NCBI GenBank assembly: GCA_964646605.1
Contig: CAZYEX010000105.1
Span: 1-7,162, forward strand
Direction of reading: 5' to 3'
Source of the DNA: SBAX01 sp964646605
GTDB taxonomy: Bacteria > Planctomycetota > Phycisphaerae > UBA1845
DNA length: 7,162 nt
Shown: positions 1-5,102 of the stretch, piece after piece
Position numbering within the stretch: position 1 is the stretch's first letter
Layout: each line of letters begins with the position of its first letter
Translations under genes and position numbers: made by a program
Notes under the pieces: model-generated
Database searches by the model: none
Told to the model about the DNA's origin: nothing
Seen by the model: the letters and a program-made list of their open reading frames with translations, nothing else

Positions 1-12
1 CTCCGCCCCCCC

Positions 13-66
13 GTTTCGGCGTTTCGGCGTTTCTGTTTTCTGCTTTCTGCGTTTCTGCGTTTCCCC
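13..66. repeat. Degenerate 7-8 nt tandem repeat (GTTTCGGC/GTTTCTGC)
   Basis: Seven consecutive units can be phased: GTTTCGGC twice, GTTTCTGT, TTTCTGC twice, GTTTCTGC and GTTTCCCC. It lies just upstream of the possible promoter of the large secreted-protein gene. The unit length matches the other tandem arrays downstream of that gene, but the sequence is different. Function is unknown; replication slippage is the simplest origin. Confidence 0.75.
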
Positions 67-95
67 TTGCCCTGCGCCCGCCCCTCCGCTACACT
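67..95 (+). promoter_or_regulatory. Possible sigma70-type promoter
   Basis: TTGCCC at 67-72 and TACACT at 90-95 are separated by 17 nt and lie 42 nt before the start codon at 137. The spacing is ideal and each hexamer has a fair match to TTGACA/TATAAT. In GC-rich DNA such matches occur by chance, and planctomycete promoters are poorly defined, so this is only a candidate. Confidence 0.3.
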
Positions 96-125
96 CCCCC
101 TTTCGCCCCCTCGAGGCCAGGGTCT

Positions 126-130
126 AGGAG
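126..130 (+). promoter_or_regulatory. Ribosome binding site AGGAG
   Basis: AGGAG ends 6 nt before the ATG at 137. It supports that ATG as the start, as does the signal peptide that begins at the same codon. Confidence 0.7.
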
Positions 131-136
131 CAACCG

Positions 137-3100
137 ATGCGTACCTCATCCCGACGTGCCACTGTTGTGTCAGCAGTGCTCTTTCTCCTGTGTACCGCGT
201 CCTACGTACAGGCCCAAACCGCCCTCGATGTAGCGCCACCCCTCGTGGGTGGCGTGTCCGCCCAAACCGCGCCGGTGATCACCGAGAGCGTCGCAGTATC
301 AGGGAGTGTGTCCGGTGCGAGTTGCGGAATCAGGTGTGGTGATCGGGTCCAAGTAATCAATGTCCCCAACGTCCCGGGATCGAGGCTCCACGTCAGAACA
401 GAGCTCTGCGACGATACAAGCAATGGGGCTTGTGGCGCAATCTGTTGCGACACGATTTGTGGCAGGGTTTGGAACGGCGCAACCGGGCGCGTCATTCTCC
501 CTCCAATCGTTACGACGAGCAACGGCTTTGCCTGGTCGCTTGTCCAGTGGGACGAGGGTTGGCCCTTCGACTCCACCTGCGGAGCAGGGCGGACCGGTTT
601 GTCCGCCGAGGGAACCGCCGATGGGTCACAGTGCTGGCTGACCCCGGTTGAGCGCGGCTGCTGCCTGGATGCCGACTGCGACGACGGTATCCCGTGTACG
701 ACCGACACATGCACGGGGTATCCTACTTTTACCTGCCAATACTCGGGGGCCTGCCCGGGTGCATGTTGCTTCGCAAACGGCGGTTGCTCGAGTCTGACGG
801 CCACGAATTGCGCGACCCAGGGCGGCACTTATCATGGCGATAATACTTCCTGTGGGTCGGTGAATTGCGGTGGACCTCCGCCAACCGGCGCGTGCTGTAT
901 CTCCAACACGTGTTACACCGGTTATACCCTGTCGAGTTGCCAGAACCAGGGCGGCGCCTGGCAAGGGCCCGGAACGGGAACCTGCACCAACTGTGAGCCG
1001 CAGCCGGTTCGGTACACGTTGACGCTCCAAAGCAATCCTTCCAACGGTGGGACGATCAGCGCAAGCCCGGAACGCGATCCCGATGATAGGTACCCCCCCG
1101 GAACCCAGGTACAGCTTACCGCCTATCCGAACACGAACTATACATTTTTGTCCTGGTCCGGCGACGCCTCCGGGTCGAGCCACACGACGACGGTGACGAT
1201 GAACGCCGATCGCAGCGTTACGGCCAACTTCCCCGATGCCCGTGCGGGGATTCTGCGGGTCGAGCCGGGCACGGATTTCCGATCGTCGGCGCCGACGGCC
1301 ATTGGGCCATTCAATCCATCGTCGCTGACTTACTATCTCAAAAACATTGGCGGGCAGCCGATCTCTTGGGCGCTTTCGGGCGGGCTTTCTCCGTGGTTGA
1401 ATGTCTCGCAACGAAACGGAACGCTCCAGTCCGGTCAACAAACCTCGGTTATGGTGTCTGTCAGCCCCGCCGGGCTCAACATTCTTCAATCGCTTTGCAA
1501 CCATGAAGATCATATCGAGTTTCTGAACACCACGAACGGATCGGGCAACGTAACCCGAGACATTCAGGTAACAACGGGCCCTTGTCAGGTCTCGGACAGC
1601 ACAGATCAAGACTCCGGCGTAACCGGTCTCCCGCCGGACATAACGTTCATTACCGCCCCCCACAATGGGCTCAGGAGGTGGAACGGGACAAGCTTCATAG
1701 CGTATCTGGATTTGGTTCCCATCGACCCAACGAAGCCAACGTTCATCTTTGCCCACGGGTGGGAGGGCGATCCGAGTGTCTGGGATGATACGGCGGAGGC
1801 CCTGGCCGCATCGCCTCCCTACGACACTGCCAACATACTCGCATGGGACTGGTGGGTTGATGCTAATCCTAATGGCGACCCTGATGTTGATGAATTCTTT
1901 GCGCGTATTGCGGACGCCGACCGTGAACGAGGTCTGATAGGTGCATATTTCTACGCTTCTTCAGTATATCAGGACGCAAAGCGCTCAGGCGAGAATGCGG
2001 AGCAGGCGGGTGGCGTGCTAGCGCAGGTCATTCTTAATTCCTATCCTACCCTTCGCACGCAATTACACCTGATTGGCAAATCCCATGGCGGGGGTCTCTT
2101 GGCGGTAACTGCAAGCAAGCTACCGTATGGGCACGCCCGCGCGGAATCCTTGACAATGCTTGACACGCCTAACCGATGGGGCGTTGACTCAATGCACTAC
2201 CTTACCGATAATCCGCAATCCGCATCGCAGGTGATTGTGATGTATTATTCATCGCTCGGGGGGGTTGGCGCGCCCGCTCCATCTCCGGCAATCAACATGA
2301 GCTTAAATCCAGAATATGTGGATTTTCCTGAACATTCGCATGTGACTGATAGCTGGTTTCCGGGGCTTTTCGTCAACGGCAACGGCCTTTCGATCGGTGA
2401 TGCGCCCATCGATTTTCCGCACGACATATCGACTCTTGAACCGAACAAATGGTGGGGTGAGACAGGTCGCTATAACTTCCAACCCATGGGAGCGTGCTGC
2501 ACCTATAGTCTTTTCGGCTACGAGGGCTGTGACGAGCGCCTGGAACGGGACTGTGGGTCCTCGCCCGCCGCGCCACGAGTATGGGCCGGTCCCCAAACGC
2601 GATGCTCGATATACGTAGGGTGTCCCATTACCGTCACCGGCAGCACGCTTGAGGGAACCGGCGAGGTTGCACCCGTCCCTGAGTCTGTTCACAACCCTTT
2701 CCCCGGAATGGTCCCGATTCTCACGCTGCCGTTGGACTCGGCGGCGGAGTGGCAGGGCGATGGTGCGGTCGTCGCCACGGCGCTGGACCCCAATGGCCCG
2801 GCGAACAGCGTCGTGTTTCTGCAAGAGGATGGAGACGCGACGATCTATCGCACGTTTCAGTGGCCCGCGAACGTTTTTGAGCTGTCGTTCGATTATATGT
2901 TCCGCGACCCGCGTGGGGACGAAAACCTGACCGTGTATCTCGACGATCGCATTGTGTTCTACGACCACGCGGCAACATCCTTGGCGACGACAGGTTTGAC
3001 GCGGAGCAGTGGCCGCCTTGTTGCCGATCTTGCCGGAAATTCCGGCAGGTTGGCCTTCGTGCTACGCACGGATGGAACTCCCGGCGGCGGAGTGCTTCTG

Positions 3101-4294
3101 GATAATGTGACACTCTGGGGATTCCTTCCGGGTGATATGGACGCTGATGGCCATATCGATCTGGCGGACTATGCCGTTTTCCAGCGCTGCTTCGGAAGCA
3201 ACCCCCCGGAGTTCGAGTGCGTCCTCGTCGATTTCGATAAGGACGGGAGCGTGACTTTGAACGACTTCACAGCGCTTCAGCAGTGCCTCGAGGGAGCGAG
3301 CGTCCTCGGCGATCCGCGGTGCAATGCTCCACCTGTGTGCGGCAATGGAATCGTCGAGGCCGGTGAGGAATGCGATCCGCCGAATGGAAGAACGTGCGAC
3401 GCAGTTTGCACTGGGTTAGTGCTGGAACCTGACGGGACCATCGTGGGGTGGGGATGGAACGAGAGCGGTCAAACCAATCCGCCGCCCGGCGGATCGAACA
3501 GCGCTTTCGTGGCCGTCGCCGGGGGCGCGGGCCACAATCTGGGTCTCAAGGCCGACGGGTCCATCGTGGCGTGGGGATGTGGACTTGACTTCGACTACGG
3601 ACAATGCGACGTTCCCGCGCCCAACACGCGCTTTGTGGGCATCGCCGCTGGCAGCGGCCATAGTCTGGGTCTCGAAGGCGACGGGTTCATCGTGGCGTGG
3701 GGAGCCAACGACGACGGTCAAACCAACGTTCCCTCGCCCAACACGGGCTTCATCGCCGTTGCCGCAGGCGGGGCGCACGGTCTGGGTCTCAAGGCCGACG
3801 GCTCCATTGTGGCTTGGGGACACAACTACCTCGGTCAGGCCAACGTCCCCGCGCCCAACACGGGCTTCGTGGCCGTCGCCGCACGCTTCTTCCATAGTCT
3901 GGGTCTTAAGACCGACGGTTCCATCGTGGCGTGGGGACGCGACTTTGAAGGTCAAACCAACGTCCCTGCCCCCAATACGGGTTTCGTGCGCGTCGCCGCG
4001 GGTTGGTGGCACAGTCTGGGTCTCAAGGCCGATGGCTCCATAGTGGCGTGGGGATGTGGACCTGACCGCGACTACGGACAATGCGACGTTCCCGCGCCCA
4101 ACACGGGCTTCGTGGCCGTCGCTGCGGGCGGGTACCACAGTCTGGGTCTCAAGGCTGACGGCTCCATCGTAGCCTGGGGATGCGGCTCGCCTGACTATGA
4201 TTTCGGGGAATGCAACGTCCCTATCCCCAACACGCGCTTCGTGGCGGTCGCCGCGGGCATCTCTCATTCTCTTGCCATCAGGGGAAACCGATAG
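137..4294 (+). CDS. Secreted multidomain alpha/beta-hydrolase with dockerin-like module and RCC1-type propeller
   Basis: This 1385-residue exported protein is probably cell-surface or extracellular. A Sec signal peptide spans residues 1-26 (RR at 6-7, hydrophobic core 10-20, likely cleavage VQA|QT). Cysteine-rich stretches follow: CCLDADCDDGIPC around 175-187 and GACC repeats at 208-246 and 251-288. An InlB-B-like repeat domain lies at about 292-366 (GGTISASP, LSWSGDA, VTANF), then an immunoglobulin-like or BACON-like stretch at 370-482. The hydrolase lies at about 530-760: HGWEG at 540-544, nucleophile Ser649 in GKSHGGG, probable acid Asp676 in LTMLDTP, probable His735 in HSHVTDSW. A third GACC repeat (785-830) precedes a beta-sandwich (about 860-996), a dockerin-like calcium-loop pair (997-1053) and CGNG...GEECD (1068-1091). 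Seven propeller blades fill 1094-1380. Ester or lipid hydrolysis is plausible; the substrate is unknown. No LPXTG or PEP-CTERM tail is visible. It appears to be transcribed alone. Confidence 0.93.
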   Translation: MRTSSRRATVVSAVLFLLCTASYVQAQTALDVAPPLVGGVSAQTAPVITESVAVSGSVSGASCGIRCGDRVQVINVPNVPGSRLHVRTELCDDTSNGACGAICCDTICGRVWNGATGRVILPPIVTTSNGFAWSLVQWDEGWPFDSTCGAGRTGLSAEGTADGSQCWLTPVERGCCLDADCDDGIPCTTDTCTGYPTFTCQYSGACPGACCFANGGCSSLTATNCATQGGTYHGDNTSCGSVNCGGPPPTGACCISNTCYTGYTLSSCQNQGGAWQGPGTGTCTNCEPQPVRYTLTLQSNPSNGGTISASPERDPDDRYPPGTQVQLTAYPNTNYTFLSWSGDASGSSHTTTVTMNADRSVTANFPDARAGILRVEPGTDFRSSAPTAIGPFNPSSLTYYLKNIGGQPISWALSGGLSPWLNVSQRNGTLQSGQQTSVMVSVSPAGLNILQSLCNHEDHIEFLNTTNGSGNVTRDIQVTTGPCQVSDSTDQDSGVTGLPPDITFITAPHNGLRRWNGTSFIAYLDLVPIDPTKPTFIFAHGWEGDPSVWDDTAEALAASPPYDTANILAWDWWVDANPNGDPDVDEFFARIADADRERGLIGAYFYASSVYQDAKRSGENAEQAGGVLAQVILNSYPTLRTQLHLIGKSHGGGLLAVTASKLPYGHARAESLTMLDTPNRWGVDSMHYLTDNPQSASQVIVMYYSSLGGVGAPAPSPAINMSLNPEYVDFPEHSHVTDSWFPGLFVNGNGLSIGDAPIDFPHDISTLEPNKWWGETGRYNFQPMGACCTYSLFGYEGCDERLERDCGSSPAAPRVWAGPQTRCSIYVGCPITVTGSTLEGTGEVAPVPESVHNPFPGMVPILTLPLDSAAEWQGDGAVVATALDPNGPANSVVFLQEDGDATIYRTFQWPANVFELSFDYMFRDPRGDENLTVYLDDRIVFYDHAATSLATTGLTRSSGRLVADLAGNSGRLAFVLRTDGTPGGGVLLDNVTLWGFLPGDMDADGHIDLADYAVFQRCFGSNPPEFECVLVDFDKDGSVTLNDFTALQQCLEGASVLGDPRCNAPPVCGNGIVEAGEECDPPNGRTCDAVCTGLVLEPDGTIVGWGWNESGQTNPPPGGSNSAFVAVAGGAGHNLGLKADGSIVAWGCGLDFDYGQCDVPAPNTRFVGIAAGSGHSLGLEGDGFIVAWGANDDGQTNVPSPNTGFIAVAAGGAHGLGLKADGSIVAWGHNYLGQANVPAPNTGFVAVAARFFHSLGLKTDGSIVAWGRDFEGQTNVPAPNTGFVRVAAGWWHSLGLKADGSIVAWGCGPDRDYGQCDVPAPNTGFVAVAAGGYHSLGLKADGSIVAWGCGSPDYDFGECNVPIPNTRFVAVAAGISHSLAIRGNR
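3125..3295 (+). other. Dockerin-like calcium-binding module (within CDS)
   Basis: Residues 997-1053 hold two EF-hand-type loops. The first is D1000-x-D1002-x-D1004-G-H-I-D1008 with D1011; the second is D1032-x-D1034-x-D1036-G-S-V with D1043. Each is followed by a short helix (YAVFQRCF, FTALQQCL). In cellulosomes type I dockerins bind cohesins. In planctomycete secreted proteins similar modules are common without known cohesins, so the partner is unknown. Confidence 0.75.
3416..4276 (+). repeat. Seven RCC1-type propeller repeats (within CDS)
   Basis: Seven repeats of 39-43 residues start at residues 1094, 1137, 1179, 1218, 1257, 1296 and 1338. Each follows LKADGSIVAWG, a variable loop, GQxNVPAPNTGF, then VAVAAGxxHSLG. 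Seven is the blade number of classical RCC1, so this is probably one complete seven-bladed propeller. The last five residues (IRGNR) may supply a closing strand. Blades 2, 6 and 7 have longer loops carrying a cysteine pair (1148/1157, 1307/1316, 1349/1359). A binding or scaffold role is inferred. Confidence 0.88.
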
Positions 4295-4319
4295 GACGGC
4301 GACCGGGACCTCTTCGACT

Positions 4320-4336
4320 TCGCGGCGTTTCCGCGA
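4320..4336 (+). terminator. Weak hairpin after the large gene
   Basis: A 6-bp stem (TCGCGG / CCGCGA) with loop CGTTT lies 25 nt after the stop codon. Only a few T residues follow, so it is not a convincing intrinsic terminator. It might assist termination or protect the mRNA 3' end. Confidence 0.25.
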
Positions 4337-4353
4337 TGTTTCGGACACGGATT

Positions 4354-4371
4354 GACCGCTTCCTTACGGTC
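4354..4371 (+). terminator. Second weak hairpin after the large gene
   Basis: GACCG and CGGTC form a 5-bp stem with an 8-nt loop. No T tract follows. It is listed as the only other candidate 3' structure for the upstream gene. Confidence 0.15.
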
Positions 4372-4413
4372 GCGGCTCTGTTCATCCGGTCGCTCGCGCT
4401 CGCGGCTCGGATC

Positions 4414-4441
4414 AATCGACAATTGGGAATCGGAAATCGTC
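4414..4441. repeat. Four 7-nt units AATCGNN
   Basis: AATCGAC, AATTGGG, AATCGGA and AATCGTC follow one another in exact 7-nt phase, ending 15 bp before the octamer array. The array is short and degenerate, so chance cannot be fully excluded. Confidence 0.45.
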
Positions 4442-4456
4442 CTCGGCCTTCCCCTC

Positions 4457-4608
4457 CGTCCCTCCGTCCCTCCGTCCCTTCGTCCCTCCGTCCCTCCGTC
4501 CCTGCGTCCCTACGTCCCTTCGTCCCTTCGTCCCTCCGTCCCTTCGCCCCTTTGTCCCTTCGTCCCTATGCCCCTCCGTCCCTTCGTCCCTATGCCCTTT
4601 CGTCCCTG
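4457..4608. repeat. Tandem octanucleotide array, 19 units of CGTCCCTN
   Basis: Nineteen 8-nt units run in perfect phase. The first seven bases are nearly constant. The eighth takes all four bases (by my count T8, C6, A3, G2). The few changes inside the heptamer are C/T transitions, concentrated in units 12-18. Units 14-16 and 17-19 form a 24-bp higher-order duplication (last base A, then a TGCCC unit, then a CGTCCCT unit). It codes for nothing credible and is not a CRISPR array, because there are no spacers. Confidence 0.95.
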
Positions 4609-4614
4609 GCCCTT

Positions 4615-4642
4615 GGTAATTGGTAATTCGTAACTCGTAATT
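4615..4642. repeat. Four 7-nt units GGTAATT
   Basis: GGTAATT twice, CGTAACT and CGTAATT follow directly after the octamer array in exact 7-nt phase. This AT-rich motif stands out in a GC-rich region. Confidence 0.75.
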
Positions 4643-4678
4643 GGCGGTCACTCGCGGATCGGACCGGCCCCGCGCTGG

Positions 4679-4701
4679 CCCTTGACGCTTCGCGTAAAGG
4701 G
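4679..4701. repeat. Palindrome with CCCTTGAC arm, possible short relative of the 80-bp element
   Basis: CCCTTGACGC and GCGTAAAGGG form a 10-bp stem with one G-A mismatch and a TTC loop. The first eight bases are identical to the outer arm of the cloverleaf element at 6970-7049, and its first inner hairpin also has a TTC loop. No clear flanking duplication is visible, so membership of the same family is a guess. Confidence 0.4.
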
Positions 4702-4730
4702 GAGCCGCTTGGGGTTCGGATTGCCTTTCG

Positions 4731-4765
4731 GCATTCCGCATTCACAATTCCGCATTCCGCATGAT
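4731..4765. repeat. Five 7-nt units GCATTCC
   Basis: GCATTCC, GCATTCA, CAATTCC, GCATTCC and GCATGAT are phased every 7 nt; the last unit is only half conserved. It is a further short-unit array with its own sequence in the same intergenic region. Confidence 0.65.
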
Positions 4766-4775
4766 CGCTCGATCA
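4762..4775. promoter_or_regulatory. 14-bp perfect dyad TGATCG-CT-CGATCA
   Basis: Two 6-bp arms flank a 2-bp centre. A regulator operator is possible but no known consensus is recognised. Confidence 0.25.
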
Positions 4776-4885
4776 CGCGGCTTCCACCGATCACCTTGCA
4801 AGTTATAGGGGTGACGGTGGTGCTCCCCCTGCGCCCGCATCGACTCACCTGCGGCGGGCCCGCCCCCTCCGCGCCCCGCCCGTCC

Positions 4886-4898
4886 GTTTGTAACAAAC
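4886..4898. promoter_or_regulatory. 13-bp dyad GTTTGT-A-ACAAAC
   Basis: Perfect 6-bp arms around one central base end 2 bp before the first parS-like site. The sequence is unlike parS itself. It could bind another factor at the centromere-like locus, or be incidental. Confidence 0.3.
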
Positions 4899-4900
4899 CA

Positions 4901-4916
4901 TGTTCCACGTGGAACA
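4901..4916. promoter_or_regulatory. parS: parS-like ParB binding site 1
   Basis: TGTTCCACGTGGAACA is a perfect 16-bp palindrome. It differs from the well-known bacterial parS consensus TGTTNCACGTGAAACA at a single base (G for A at position 12) and carries the CACGTG core. ParB loads at parS and spreads as a clamp to segregate the origin region. The site lies in non-coding DNA with a second site 41 bp away, which argues against chance. Confidence 0.85.
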
Positions 4917-4941
4917 ACGAATCTCCCACACCCCTCAACCT

Positions 4942-4957
4942 TGTTCCACGTGAAACA
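4942..4957. promoter_or_regulatory. parS: parS-like ParB binding site 2
   Basis: TGTTCCACGTGAAACA matches the parS consensus TGTTNCACGTGAAACA at every defined position. The symmetry extends to 26 bp (4937-4962, AACCT and AGGTT on the flanks) with only one non-complementary pair. Read as protein, this stretch gives MFHVKQ, which explains a false upstream start for the next gene. Confidence 0.92.
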
Positions 4958-4992
4958 AGGTTCGCCGCGAGCCCGTCCCGCGCGGTTCGGAT

Positions 4993-5013
4993 CGTCACCC
5001 ACGAGGGGTGACG
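4993..5013. promoter_or_regulatory. 8-bp stem hairpin/dyad between parS and the lipoprotein gene
   Basis: CGTCACCC and GGGTGACG are perfectly complementary arms around a 5-nt centre (ACGAG). It lies about 90 bp before the lipoprotein start, where an operator or leader hairpin could sit. No T tract follows, so it is not a typical terminator. Confidence 0.35.
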
Positions 5014-5089
5014 CTACATCTCAAACGACGGCGCGTTGCGTGCCGGGGGCCGGGCGACTAGCGTACCCACGGGAATCAGGGCGGCGCAC

Positions 5090-5094
5090 GAGGA
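5090..5094 (+). promoter_or_regulatory. Ribosome binding site GAGGA, deciding the start at 5103
   Basis: GAGGA lies 8 nt before the ATG at 5103 but only 2 nt before the ATG at 5097. The spacing therefore favours 5103 as the real start. Confidence 0.55.
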
Positions 5095-5102
5095 CGATGT
5101 CA

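Larger units (their letters stand above)
4295..5102. other. Repeat-rich intergenic region without a credible gene
   Basis: No reading frame here looks like a protein. Those that cross it translate the tandem arrays or the parS palindromes into low-complexity or arginine-rich text. The region holds two weak hairpins, four short-unit tandem arrays, a CCCTTGAC-armed hairpin, several dyads and two parS-like sites. No DnaA box (TTATCCACA-like) or AT-rich unwinding segment was seen, so the origin itself is not evident. Confidence 0.75.

Noticed and set aside
626..1756. Long minus-strand frame of 376 residues
   Set aside because: It lies opposite the well-supported secreted protein, is arginine-rich and lacks recognisable motifs; long antisense frames are common in high-GC genes.
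4457..4608. CRISPR array
   Set aside because: Units are 8 nt and contiguous without spacers, and no cas gene is present.
4412..4741. Minus-strand frame of about 109 residues rich in GTKGRRD repeats
   Set aside because: It is the octamer array translated; 8-nt units shift frame each copy and give a periodic artefact. There is no ribosome binding site or family resemblance.
4762..4775. DnaA box or replication origin near the parS pair
   Set aside because: The dyad does not resemble TTATCCACA and no AT-rich unwinding segment or box cluster was found in the window.
4648..4998. Minus-strand frame of 116 residues containing LFHVEH
   Set aside because: It crosses both parS sites and the 7-nt array. 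The text is typical of random GC-rich translation.
4941..5102. Longer start of the lipoprotein gene at TTG 4941 (MFHVKQ...)
   Set aside because: The extension translates parS site 2 and arginine-rich intergenic DNA. It would bury a complete lipoprotein signal peptide 55 residues inside the protein.
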